Assembly: GCF_023078495.1 (NCBI RefSeq)
Contig: NZ_CP095742.1
Location: forward strand, 2,356,001-2,420,000
Origin: Luteibacter aegosomatissinici
GTDB taxonomy: Bacteria; Pseudomonadota; Gammaproteobacteria; Xanthomonadales; Rhodanobacteraceae
Reading direction: 5' to 3'
Length of the DNA stretch: 64,000 nt
How positions within the stretch are numbered: the stretch's first letter is position 1; every line of letters begins with the position of its first letter. This document shows, piece after piece, positions 44,824 through 53,453 of this stretch. The notes beneath the pieces are model-generated. The model had not been told where the DNA came from. It was given only the letters and a program-made list of their open reading frames with translations, and ran no database searches. The position numbers and the translations under genes were made by a program.

Positions 44824-45330
44824 ATGCCCGAGAAAAAGACCATCGCGAAAGCGGCCAAAGACAAGCGCGAAGGGAAGTCGGCCTCGACACAAGCGGGTGA
44901 GTTCGTGCACGAACAAATCGAACACATCCGTAAAGGAAAGCACGGCGCTCGCTCGACGAAACAAGCCATCGCCATAGGCCTATCCGAGGCGCGCCGGGCT
45001 GGTGTTATAGCCAGACCATCCAAGTCGGCGAGCAAGTCGACCAAGAAAAAGGCGGCCCAGGACACTGCTGCTGCCAAGAAACGCTCATCGGGAACCGCCG
45101 CCAAGAAGTCGACCGCACGCAAACGCGCCACGACGAAAGCGCTCAAACGCGAAGGCACGGCTGCCGCATCCAAGCGCGCATTGTCGGCTCATGCAAAAAA
45201 GAGTGCGGCCAAGCGCACATCGGCAAGTAAGTCGGCCGCGGCAAAAAAAGCCGCAAAGACGAAGGGGCCCGCGGTACGGAAGGCTGCGGCAAAGAAAGCT
45301 GCGCGGACTCGCGCCAAAAAAACTTCCTAG
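44824..45330 (+). CDS. DUF6496 domain plus histone-H1-like lysine/alanine tail
   Basis: GGAG 8-11 bases upstream supports ATG 44824. Residues about 20-60 (GEFVHEQIEHIRKGKHGARS, KQAIAIGLSEARRAG) form the DUF6496 domain. Residues 65-168 are an AlgP/histone-H1-like tail of Lys-Lys and Ala-Ala repeats that probably binds DNA. It may compact or protect DNA under stress. Confidence 0.85.
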   Translation: MPEKKTIAKAAKDKREGKSASTQAGEFVHEQIEHIRKGKHGARSTKQAIAIGLSEARRAGVIARPSKSASKSTKKKAAQDTAAAKKRSSGTAAKKSTARKRATTKALKREGTAAASKRALSAHAKKSAAKRTSASKSAAAKKAAKTKGPAVRKAAAKKAARTRAKKTS

Positions 45331-45531
45331 CCGCGATCGGACTCGGGCGGATACCCGCGATAACGAGCCCTAATCGTATCGTCCACTACGCGCGCAGCTC
45401 GAAATTGAGCGGATCAACAGGCGGGCGCCACAGAAATGACCAATTGTGACGCCCGCTCGCCGCTAAGAAGTTCCCACCCCATGAATCGTGCGACCGCTTG
45501 ACATGGTGGCAGCTTAGCCAACGCTCTTCCG

Positions 45532-46527
45532 CTAACCGCGCGAACGTGTACGAGCACGCTCGACCCAAGCCAGCCGGTCACGTTTAAAGGCTTCGCGGAG
45601 TCGGCGAAGTCGTCGACCAGGGCGACGCTTAACCTTACGATACGAGATCATCGGATCGATCCTCTGCGTTATTTGCGTGACTCCTCGAGGTGCAAGTTCG
45701 GCTGGGAAATCGGGCAATGTGAGCCAAGCGGTAATCCAAATGGCTCCTCGCCGCCACGAGGGCCTTCCCGCGTGGCGGACGACCTCCCAGGGGCTGCCTC
45801 TCCATGGCGGGGCATCGCCGCGGCGTGTCTCAAACAGCGACGCCGGCCCAAGAGCTGAATGAAGCAGTTGCCCCATTGTTGGGGAAGGAACGCCGTCCAA
45901 GTGGCCGAGGCAATGACATAGCAGCGCGCGCGCCTGATAGCCGTTGAGCCGCCAATTGCTTGGCCAGGGAAGCCCGCCAAACAAATGCCACTCCATCGTT
46001 GCTGCAAAGTCATTAAGCAGGTCCATCAACCATCGGGCATCATCCGTCGAGTGCAAATGACGGCGTTCAAACCACATCCTTTGCATTGGAAAGAGTGGCG
46101 CTGCAGCCCACGCGAGGGGATCGTTGTGCCGTGTACATGACAACGAGAACACCCGAGCCCATGCCCGACGGAAGTAGCGCGGCCGTCCAGCTGCGTCGTC
46201 CTCAAGCCAGCATGCCGGACAGAAGGCACGCCGCTCGCCTGGCGCGAGCGTGTCCGGCTCATCCGCAACGTGGGCAGCCCGCATTTGGCTAGCCTTGACC
46301 TGCATTAGGCGCGCCAACCTGATGATATCCCCGAGCCTAAGAGGCGTTTCCTCCGTTCCTCGTGAGCCGAGCACATCGGTAAACCATCCGGTGCGTTGGA
46401 GCACAATGCCGCCATAAACGTGAGAGGCCCGCTCGATGATCGAGTCAATCGTCTCTTGCGGCATGAGTGACTTGATCCACCAGCGCTCGCGCGGCCCGCC
46501 ATAGCGGTATTGCAGCCAGGCCGTCAT
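45532..46527 (-). CDS. tniQ: TniQ target-selection protein
   Basis: The 331-residue protein has an N-terminal TniQ domain (SLMPQETIDSIIERASHVYG) and a zinc-finger motif FCPACWLEDD...FSLSCTRHNDPL (C103, C106, about C131, H134). TniQ/TnsD proteins choose or recruit the target. It is last in the operon, and its ATG overlaps the tniB stop. Confidence 0.92.
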   Translation of the reverse strand: MTAWLQYRYGGPRERWWIKSLMPQETIDSIIERASHVYGGIVLQRTGWFTDVLGSRGTEETPLRLGDIIRLARLMQVKASQMRAAHVADEPDTLAPGERRAFCPACWLEDDAAGRPRYFRRAWARVFSLSCTRHNDPLAWAAAPLFPMQRMWFERRHLHSTDDARWLMDLLNDFAATMEWHLFGGLPWPSNWRLNGYQARALLCHCLGHLDGVPSPTMGQLLHSALGPASLFETRRGDAPPWRGSPWEVVRHAGRPSWRRGAIWITAWLTLPDFPAELAPRGVTQITQRIDPMISYRKVKRRPGRRLRRLREAFKRDRLAWVERARTRSRG

Positions 46528-47459
46528 GCCGCTTCCTCCTGTTGCGCAGGATCTCCCCGCTGCGATGCGGGCGTTCGGCCACTGAAATAGGCAGGGATTT
46601 CGAACTCCGCGCGTTCCAGGTAGCGTTCATCGATTCGTCTCACATCGTCCTCGATCGCCAGCGCAGCGGCGAAGACAACCCGCTCGACGATGATGTCCAG
46701 CCGACCGCCGCCGGCTGTGACCAGAAGGCGTTGAATGGCTGGCATCGACAGGCGCGACCGCTCTGGTAGCGGCAGGCACGTCTCTAGTTCATCGAGAAAA
46801 TTCGCAAGCAGGGGGCCAGTACGCCACGGCGGCAGCTTGATGCTTCGAAATCGCGTCACTAGATGCTCTTCACGCATCATCGCCTGTTGCGCATGTTCGG
46901 TCCCCAAGGCCAGGATCGAAATGCCCGCTTCGTTCATCAGATACTTGATCCCTTCAAACGTATTCTCCATTTGACGCGCTGATCGTTTCAGAATGTCCTG
47001 AATTTCGTCAATGATCAGCATCCGCACTTGGGCGGCGCGTAGCAGCTCGACCACGAGCTCTTCACGCTCATCGAGCGAGTAACCTGCAACGTGGGGACAA
47101 CCGAGGGCGCGCAAGGTGCGTGAAAAAACCTTATTAGCCTCGCGCGCATTCGTCATGGTGATTCGAATCACTGGCCTCATGGCGTCAACGCCCTCGCTGT
47201 TGCCCACCTCCGGATACCGGCGAAGGATCGCGTTGGCTAGCATGGTCTTGCCAGAACCACCAGCGCCCGAGACCACCGCGCCGCGTGCGCGCACGCGCCC
47301 CTTGGAGCGTACAAGCATGTCAGTGACTTTGTAGATCGCCTGGATCTGTTCGTGCTCGATGAATCGGTCGCGACACGTCCAGTCGCTGCGCTGAGGTACG
47401 GGCATGGCCATGGCCGCCAAGGCCATCGCATTTAAGTGAGGATATAGGGTGGTCATCAC
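46524..47459 (-). CDS. tniB: TniB AAA+ transposition ATPase
   Basis: The 311-residue AAA+ protein has Walker A GAGGSGKTM (65-73), Walker B MLIIDEIQDI (about 147) and sensor-1 ALGTEHA. The middle (ANKVFSRTLRALGCPH, SLDEREELVVELL) is typical of TniB/TnsC. It links target choice by TniQ to the transposase TniA. ATGA overlaps couple it to both neighbours. Confidence 0.95.
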   Translation of the reverse strand: MMTTLYPHLNAMALAAMAMPVPQRSDWTCRDRFIEHEQIQAIYKVTDMLVRSKGRVRARGAVVSGAGGSGKTMLANAILRRYPEVGNSEGVDAMRPVIRITMTNAREANKVFSRTLRALGCPHVAGYSLDEREELVVELLRAAQVRMLIIDEIQDILKRSARQMENTFEGIKYLMNEAGISILALGTEHAQQAMMREEHLVTRFRSIKLPPWRTGPLLANFLDELETCLPLPERSRLSMPAIQRLLVTAGGGRLDIIVERVVFAAALAIEDDVRRIDERYLERAEFEIPAYFSGRTPASQRGDPAQQEEAA

Positions 47460-49336
47460 AGCTCCTCCGTACGGACGCTCGCGCGGTTCGGCACGACGAA
47501 AGGTTCGTCATCCGAGACGCTCGGCGATGGTGTGGGAAGCGGCTTGCGTTTTCGGGCGCCGCGTCCAGGGACCGGGCGGCACTGGGCAGTCGAACGCGGC
47601 TGCTTGCGGGTTTCTGCCCGCGCGTTTAGTTCGATGCCGTCGCTTAACGCAAGTCCTTCGTCAAGCACGGCCTCCAGTTTCAGGGCTTCCTGGGCAGTGT
47701 GTGGTGCATGCATCTGGCCCAGCCCCCGACCGGCGACCGCCGGCGCTTTGACCATCACGCCGTCCTCGTCGCGAAACCAGATGCAGCCCGAGAAATGCGG
47801 ATGAAAGCGCACGAGCGCGACATGTTCGCGACCCACGCTACCTGTCATTGCAGGGTGCCAATAGCGGGTATGGTTATAGGTAATTCCGTCTCGTCGGATC
47901 AAGCGCTGCGTGACTGGTAAGAAGTCGAGACGGACTCGTTCTGGATCGGCCCAGACAGGAGGCGTGGTTAGTTCTCCCGATGGGAGGGTCCAAGCACGGT
48001 CCCAGGCGACTAGCGGAGCGATGCCCAGGGCGCGGTGGCGACGCACGTGGTAGTACTGGCATATCCGGACTACGAGCCATTCGCGTAGCTCGGCGAGTGT
48101 CATGGCTGCTCGCTTCTCGGCCTTGTAGTCGCCTCGTTGGTGCACGTCGCTGAATGTTGTGCCCGGCAGTCCATGCACCAAGCGCATGAGCGTCCCCATG
48201 ATTCGTTCAATATGGCCGCCGTAGCGAGGCTGGCCTGGCGGCCGAAACTCAAGGGCAATCCCGTGTTCTGCGCAGCCTTGTTCCAACGCGTGACTGCGAA
48301 AGTCCTTTCCGTTGTCTGTGAGGACCCGCCTGACCTTGCCATACATAGGCCAACGTCCACTGCGCTCACGGTTTTCGTCTGTCTTCGGCAGCATGGCGTG
48401 ACTCAAGCACATGGCCACTGAGACCACCGACGGTGCGTCCATTGTCAGATAAATTCCAAGTACACAGCGCGTCGCGATATCCATGGCAACTGTCAGCCAC
48501 GGTCTCCCCATAACTCGCTTTCGATCCGGGCTAACGATCATAACGTCGACCAACGTGTGATCGATCTGGCAAAGCTCGAGCGGCTCGACCACAAACAACT
48601 GGCCTGGGACGGGGTGCCATTTTTCTCGCGCCCGCTTCGCACCGATGACATCCTTGTCCATTAACTCGCCTGACTCAGCGACAATTCTCCGGGCAACGGT
48701 GCGGTAGCTTGGCACGGGCCATCGGAGTCGCCGGCAGAGCGAACGCGCGCGTTCGGCGACCTCTAATTGCGAGATATATTCACCGCGCCGGTAGCGACGT
48801 TCGATAACAAATTGGATCACTCGCTCAGCCCGAGGGTCGAGGAGAGTCGTGCCACGCTTGCGACCTCCTGGGTTGCGCAAAAGTGACGACGCGCGACGGC
48901 AGAGGAGATAGGTCTTTCTCCACCGCTGAATACACCGGTCGGACACCCCGTACTTTTTTGCGAGTGTATGCGTGACAGCACTCGGGAGTTTGCCCAGCTC
49001 GATATGTACTTCGAAATCCAGAGCCACCGCCCGGACCCGGGCCCACTCGTCGGGGTGAGCATCCACACGGTCAAACGCAAGCGCCGTGGGTTGTTCCGGC
49101 AGGGCGTGCAGCGCTTCGATCGGGACGTCTAGTTGCTCCGCAGTCGCCAACTCGGTGACGAGTACCCTGCCACGGTCACGCACGGCTACTACGCAGACGA
49201 CGGCATCGCCCCATCCCAATCGTGACCCGGGCGCTAGAGTGATGTGAGCCGGACCCGTCTGATTGCCGCGTGCGGCGGGCGCTAGAGGACTTGCCGCCGC
49301 ACGGCCGGGACGGACCTTGATCACGTTGCTTGTCAT
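47456..49336 (-). CDS. tniA: TniA DDE transposase
   Basis: Start at ATG 49336 (MTSNVIKVRPGRAAASPLAP), with GGGAG nine bases upstream; 626 residues. It has an N-terminal helix-turn-helix (KKYGVSDRCIQRWRKTYLL), an RNase H fold with D259 (CQIDHT), D341 (LTDNGKDF) and E377 (GHIERIMG), and a Mu-type C-terminal beta domain. It cuts and joins the ends of the element. First gene of the tniA-tniB-tniQ operon, facing inward from the right end. Confidence 0.95.
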   Translation of the reverse strand: MTSNVIKVRPGRAAASPLAPAARGNQTGPAHITLAPGSRLGWGDAVVCVVAVRDRGRVLVTELATAEQLDVPIEALHALPEQPTALAFDRVDAHPDEWARVRAVALDFEVHIELGKLPSAVTHTLAKKYGVSDRCIQRWRKTYLLCRRASSLLRNPGGRKRGTTLLDPRAERVIQFVIERRYRRGEYISQLEVAERARSLCRRLRWPVPSYRTVARRIVAESGELMDKDVIGAKRAREKWHPVPGQLFVVEPLELCQIDHTLVDVMIVSPDRKRVMGRPWLTVAMDIATRCVLGIYLTMDAPSVVSVAMCLSHAMLPKTDENRERSGRWPMYGKVRRVLTDNGKDFRSHALEQGCAEHGIALEFRPPGQPRYGGHIERIMGTLMRLVHGLPGTTFSDVHQRGDYKAEKRAAMTLAELREWLVVRICQYYHVRRHRALGIAPLVAWDRAWTLPSGELTTPPVWADPERVRLDFLPVTQRLIRRDGITYNHTRYWHPAMTGSVGREHVALVRFHPHFSGCIWFRDEDGVMVKAPAVAGRGLGQMHAPHTAQEALKLEAVLDEGLALSDGIELNARAETRKQPRSTAQCRPVPGRGARKRKPLPTPSPSVSDDEPFVVPNRASVRTEEL

Positions 49337-49504
49337 TTTCGTTCTCCCACAGCGGGCCGCCGGCGGCCCTTGAAGGGCGCCTAGCGACGCCCGGACAAAA
49401 GCTGCCCGTATGGGCCCCATTTGAGGGGCCAAAACGGGTTGCAACGGGAGGGAGGCTGTGCGAGGCTATCGATACGGGAGCCAATCCGTACGAAATAACC
49501 AAAA

Positions 49505-49534
49505 GGGGTCGCATGCCAGTGCGATCCTTTTTTG
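49505..49534 (+). terminator. Rho-independent terminator
   Basis: GGGTCGCA-TGCCAG-TGCGATCC followed by TTTTTT on the plus strand. It would block transcription from the tniA side toward the right end. Confidence 0.6.
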
Positions 49535-49832
49535 TTATCTACAGCCCCCCGGGGCTAGATAATGATCATGTGTGTCTCCGCCGACTGGGAGAGGTTCGCC
49601 TCAGGCGATGTAGTGCTTGCAACCTCTGTGGGAGAGCGCGCTTCGCCACCCAGTGGCTTGAGGTGCGGGCAACTGGGCGGAATACTTGCCTGGACGGGCA
49701 CACCGTCGATCTTCGCAGCGGCACGCGATTGCACGGCCGCATGTGAAGCAGGTGGTGCGGTGAGAGCCGAAGTGTACCCATAACGGCATGCAAGCAAATC
49801 CGTCCATGCTTAGTTAGCCTGCCAGACGAAAA

Positions 49833-49861
49833 AAAAGACCGCAATAAAAACGCGGTCTTTT
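49833..49861. terminator. Bidirectional rho-independent terminator
   Basis: AAAAGACCGC-AATAAAAAC-GCGGTCTTTT is a perfect stem with A- and T-runs on its two sides. It could stop read-through between the right-end gene and the tni operon. Confidence 0.75.
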
Positions 49862-49975
49862 GGGCGTATTTTTCACGATGGAACTAAAAAACATTAAGGG
49901 TTAGGCGTCACCCAAGTGCACATTCACGGCTAATGATCTAAAGATGATGCAAATATGATGCAGCGATGATGCATG

Positions 49976-50293
49976 TCATCTCGGTGACTCATCACGACGT
50001 TGCTCATGCCTCTCATCGATGATTATTTCTGGGGCGGAATGGGTATGGTGAATCTGCTTGAGGAGGAGCGCATAGAAGTAGAGCGCCTTCGCCACGGCCA
50101 CCTTATCGCCATTCACAACAGACCTTCGCTCGGCTCGGAGTTGCTCGTTAGCAAGCTGAAGCCCGTTAATGCGATGTTCGTTCGATATTTGCCTGGACCT
50201 TTCCAGACGAAGCTCGTGTTGCAGGCGAGCCGAACACTCAGCCATTACGCGTCGGGCTATTTCGCGGTCTATGTCGTTGTCTTGAAGTGCCAT
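49976..50293 (-). CDS. Small coiled-coil protein near the transposon end
   Basis: The 105-residue product (MALQDNDIDREIARRVMAEC) is a charged coiled coil (HELRLERSRQISNEHRINGL, AEQLRAERR-like) with a His-rich tail. Not recognised. Its place beside the tni end suggests a transposon-borne regulator or accessory factor. Confidence 0.5.
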   Translation of the reverse strand: MALQDNDIDREIARRVMAECSARLQHELRLERSRQISNEHRINGLQLANEQLRAERRSVVNGDKVAVAKALYFYALLLKQIHHTHSAPEIIIDERHEQRRDESPR

Positions 50294-50787
50294 CCGAGAC
50301 CCTGAGATCGCTATCGCAGGCCTAATCTTGCACCGGCTTCACAGGCACCACAACCGATCTGGACGTAATACTTGGCGATCGTCACATTCCCCGATGTACG
50401 TGCGCTACCGATGTCACGTGCTAGCGGCTGATTCCGGCATCAGCCGTCAAACTGACGCATAAACGCCCCTGAATGACGAAAAGCGCTACCGATTACACGC
50501 AAGTGCTAGGCGTCGATACTCGACATGTCCGGCTGGTGACGACGTCGGTTTTGCAACGGCGGCTCGCCGAAGCGGACGTCTTGGATTGAGCTCGGCGGAG
50601 ACTGGAGGATCGCCAATAACCCTGTCCGGACGAGCCGGTTGTGGTCACTATCGTTGTCGTTAAAAACTAGTTGGTCATTAACCCGGGCGTCAACTTCAAA
50701 CGACGCCAAGAAAAATGACCAAGGCTGTTTTCGTTCGGCTAGAAAAATCAGTGACCTACCAAAGCCGACGGATCACGTCAGTGGTCC
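50294..50787. repeat. Right transposon end with degenerate sub-terminal repeats
   Basis: No gene is seen. Two related copies with the core GCGCTACCGAT lie at 50402-50426 and 50483-50512, both ending GTGCTAG. CGCCAATAACCCTGTC (50611-50626) resembles GGCCAATAACTGTGTC at the left end. GGCTAGAAAAATCAGTGACC (50737-50756) resembles GGCCAGCAAATCCTGTCACC on the left. Confidence 0.5.
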
Positions 50788-50799
50788 TGGCCGACGACA
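50788..50799 (-). repeat. Right terminal inverted repeat
   Basis: TGGCCGACGACA is the exact reverse complement of the left end and is followed by the GAAAC duplication. Confidence 0.93.
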
Positions 50800-50804
50800 G
50801 AAAC
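50800..50804. repeat. Target-site duplication, right copy (GAAAC)
   Basis: GAAAC directly follows the right terminal repeat. Removing the element and one copy restores GCGCGAAACGCCCTT as the empty site. The 212 bases from here to 51016 hold no gene. Confidence 0.93.
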
Positions 50805-51016
50805 GCCCTTCGTGAGTCGCAATCGCCGCTATTCGTGAGTTACCGGCTGGAACAAGTGATCCGAAAGATCCGGCCATTATCCGTTTGTGGGACATGCCTC
50901 ACGGCGTCCGCCAGGTTTTGACACAAAGCGTGCGGCGTCCGCTGGTCTCCGCTAGAAGCGTCTGAGTTTTTAACTGCGGACCGGCGACTCCTGGCCTGGA
51001 CGATGCCTGCATTGAC

Positions 51017-51571
51017 TCACCCTTCATGTCCATCGCTCTGTTCCGAAATCGTCCCTCCTCGGAGGAAAACGAGGACGAAGAATACCGAGTGAGCGGTCCC
51101 CAGCATGGCTTCAAATATCGCGAGTGCCCTTCCGGGCCCAGCGCTAGGTGCGAAATCGCCATAACCGAGTGTTGTAAACGTCACCGCAGAGAAATAGATG
51201 GCGTCACCGCGCGTAGGCCTAACACCACTGGCTGCAGTTGGACCAAAAAGGTCGTAGGGAGCCCAGCCGAAACCGGCGCATTGAAGGATTATCAGCATGG
51301 CTATGGCAACGTACAAAAGTACGCTTCCATAGAGTTCGTGCTCACGAATCACCAGCGATTGGGGAATCAATCGAGCGATCCAAAGATAGGCGACGGACGT
51401 TACGATAATCAGTACGGAGACGCCCCACTCGGCCGGAGCCTCCGCGGATGAGAAGGGCCAACCATAACTTGCAACGATGTTTGCCACAGTACAGGCGCCG
51501 ACCGCCAATAAAAGGGGGCGGTGAAACCGAGCAAATTCTGAGGCACGAGATTTAATTTTTTGATACGTCAT
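51017..51571 (-). CDS. Two-pore-helix potassium channel-like protein
   Basis: The 184-residue protein has about four membrane segments and the K+ selectivity filter TTLGYGDF between the last two (VTFTTLGYGDFAPSAGPGRA). It has no RCK or cyclic-nucleotide domain. It is downstream of the Gabija genes on the same strand. It could be an ordinary K+ channel or a membrane effector of the defence locus. Confidence 0.8.
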   Translation of the reverse strand: MTYQKIKSRASEFARFHRPLLLAVGACTVANIVASYGWPFSSAEAPAEWGVSVLIIVTSVAYLWIARLIPQSLVIREHELYGSVLLYVAIAMLIILQCAGFGWAPYDLFGPTAASGVRPTRGDAIYFSAVTFTTLGYGDFAPSAGPGRALAIFEAMLGTAHSVFFVLVFLRGGTISEQSDGHEG

Positions 51572-51713
51572 CGTTTGTTTCGGGCCGTCATATCAACGAA
51601 ACGCCTTGACGCTGATAAATCCGGCCCGGTGAGGGCCACTGAGGCAGGCGCCGCTCTCGCGGGTGGGTCGACGCCATTGCGGGGGGAGCTGCTGCAGGAC
51701 CGGCGCCCGATCA

Positions 51714-53453
51714 CTACAAGCGCGCGAGAAATCGTGATGGCCCGTTATTTCTCAGCGAGCTATCCACATAGAGGTGGAGCAACCGTTTCGCCCTCGTCAT
51801 GGCGACATAGAGTACACGCCGCCCTTCTTCGATTTCAGCCGCAGAGGAAGCTGTGAAATGCGGAAAACGCGACTCGTTGGCCCTGACGATGGCCACCCCG
51901 TCGAATTCGCGGCCTTTGGCGGCATGCACCGTCATTAAGCGCAGTGCCTGATCTGGTCTGGCGAAAAGTCCCAGGCTATCCACCGTCACCTTTGGTGCAG
52001 GATGGCCCGACTGTCGCGCATGGATATCAGCGATTACCTCTTCTGCGGAGTTGCTGAACACGTTGCCCACCGGGTACCCCGCGTCATGGAACAGCTGGTC
52101 TGCAATCTGTGCGACCCGCCGGATCCAGGCGATCCCGTCGTCGTCGGCGGCAGCGTGCGCTTTCGCTGCGGCTTGGAGTTGCAAGCCAAGGACCCTGCCC
52201 TCCCAGCCGTCGAGACCAGATGCCCGCGAAACGCCTAGATCGTCCAGGGTGCGGCGCATTGCGCGCACAGTGAGCTCCAGGGCCATGACATTGGTCGCCG
52301 ACGCAGCGAGGTTCTCCATCAGCCCCACGATGAGTCGACCGCGCCTGTACGGGCGCGCACCCGGTCCGATCACGGGGATACCTCGCTGCCAGCACAGCCT
52401 CGCGATCGGTAGTAGGTCCGTCCACCATGCGGCCAACACAGCGCAGTCACCTAAGCCCAGATGCGCCGCCTCGGCCGTGGGTACAAAGTGGTCGACGACC
52501 GCAGAGGCGCAATCCTGCGTTGTATATACCTCGGCAGACACCCCCCGCCTCGCAGCGGGCGGCCGCGCACGCATTCTTGGCTGCCTCGGCAACATGCGTT
52601 CCGCCATGCCCACAATCTCGTCCGACGATCGGAAATTTCCCGTCAGCGACAAGCGGTTTTCGCCACACACCTGAGCGATGAAGCCCTCCGATCGCGCTGC
52701 CTCGGCGCCGGTGAATTGATAGATCGACTGATGGGGGTCACCAACCAGAAAGAACTGGCTGCTGGCTTGTTGGAAAAGCCGGGTCAGGATTGTGAGCTGG
52801 GTATGGGTGGTGTCTTGGAATTCGTCAACGAGCACCGTGTGAAATTTCGCCGAGAGGCTTTGGACCGCTTCCGGAATCCGAGCGAGGATCTGCGCCGACT
52901 CCTGAAGGAGTAAGTTGTAGTCCAGCCATCCGCGCGCCCTGCACGCGTTCCAGTACAGCGGCATGACTTGCGCGAGAGGCCCTGCTCGGCCGGACAGTAC
53001 GGGCTCGCCGGCGGCGGTCATGGATGCAGTGGCGAAGGTATCGAGTTCGATCGCTGACAGCGCGTTGGCCCCGAGTCCCTGGGTGATCTGTTGCACCAGC
53101 GCGATGGCCCGCTCGTCGTCAGGGGTGACGAAGGTGTACCCATGCTGGTAGCCCTCCAGCCGCTGATGGAACGGGCGGAAGATGTATGCCAGGCAGAATG
53201 AGTGAATTGTGCAGACCGCCACGCGATCCTCGCGCTGCTCTGGCAAGGCGGTCGTCAGCCTTTGCTGAATCTCATCCACAGCCGTGTTGGTGAACGTGAT
53301 GCACGCCACCCGCCGCGGCAACCACCGATCCGACTGACATGCCTCAATGAGCCGGGCGGTCAGGACGCGAGTCTTTCCGCTACCTGGGCACGCCTCGACG
53401 TAGACGTTCCCGGTTCGGGCAACCGCGGCGCGTTGTTCCCCGGTCAGTCTCAT
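51714..53453 (-). CDS. gajB: GajB-like UvrD-family helicase (Gabija)
   Basis: Start at ATG 53453 (MRLTGEQRAAVARTGNVYVE), overlapping the gajA stop by ATGA; 579 residues. SF1A helicase motifs in order: I ACPGSGKT, Ia TFTNTAVDEIQ, II LVDEFQDTT, III GDPHQSIYQFTGA, IV/V NFRSSDEIV and TVHAAKGREFD, VI YVAMTRAKR. In Gabija, GajB senses DNA ends and works with GajA. The coupling supports that role. Confidence 0.9.
   Translation of the reverse strand: MRLTGEQRAAVARTGNVYVEACPGSGKTRVLTARLIEACQSDRWLPRRVACITFTNTAVDEIQQRLTTALPEQREDRVAVCTIHSFCLAYIFRPFHQRLEGYQHGYTFVTPDDERAIALVQQITQGLGANALSAIELDTFATASMTAAGEPVLSGRAGPLAQVMPLYWNACRARGWLDYNLLLQESAQILARIPEAVQSLSAKFHTVLVDEFQDTTHTQLTILTRLFQQASSQFFLVGDPHQSIYQFTGAEAARSEGFIAQVCGENRLSLTGNFRSSDEIVGMAERMLPRQPRMRARPPAARRGVSAEVYTTQDCASAVVDHFVPTAEAAHLGLGDCAVLAAWWTDLLPIARLCWQRGIPVIGPGARPYRRGRLIVGLMENLAASATNVMALELTVRAMRRTLDDLGVSRASGLDGWEGRVLGLQLQAAAKAHAAADDDGIAWIRRVAQIADQLFHDAGYPVGNVFSNSAEEVIADIHARQSGHPAPKVTVDSLGLFARPDQALRLMTVHAAKGREFDGVAIVRANESRFPHFTASSAAEIEEGRRVLYVAMTRAKRLLHLYVDSSLRNNGPSRFLARL

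Larger units (their letters stand above)
49337..49975. other. Region between tniA and the right end, two terminators
   Basis: No convincing gene is seen; overlapping short frames on both strands (about 49555-49807) contain cysteine pairs (CSACNLCGRARF and CFTCGRAIACRC) but no start or family. Two hairpins with T-runs lie at 49505-49534 and 49833-49861. Confidence 0.4.
20238..50799. mobile_element. Complete Tn7/Tn5053-like (tniABQ) transposon, 30,562 bp, with stress cargo
   Basis: Ends are set by a perfect 12-bp inverted repeat (TGTCGTCGGCCA at 20238-20249, reverse complement at 50788-50799) and an identical 5-bp duplication GAAAC on both sides. Inside are tniA, tniB and tniQ at the right end and a tyrosine-recombinase/KfrA-like pair at the left end. 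About 21 kb of stress-related cargo lies between them. Sub-terminal repeats at both ends fit multiple transposase-binding sites. No tniR serine resolvase or CRISPR-Cas genes are present. The element sits in an intergenic gap 126 bases downstream of the AbiEii gene. Confidence 0.93.

Noticed and set aside
49555-49807. Zinc-finger gene near tniA
   Set aside because: Cysteine pairs occur in overlapping frames on both strands, none with a clear start or family, so no gene was called.
20177-50923. Alternative transposon ends TGTCAA at 20177 and TTGACA at 50918-50923
   Set aside because: The match is only six bases and the flanking pentamers (TATTA and CAAAG) differ, while the 20238/50799 pair has a 12-bp match and identical GAAAC duplications.
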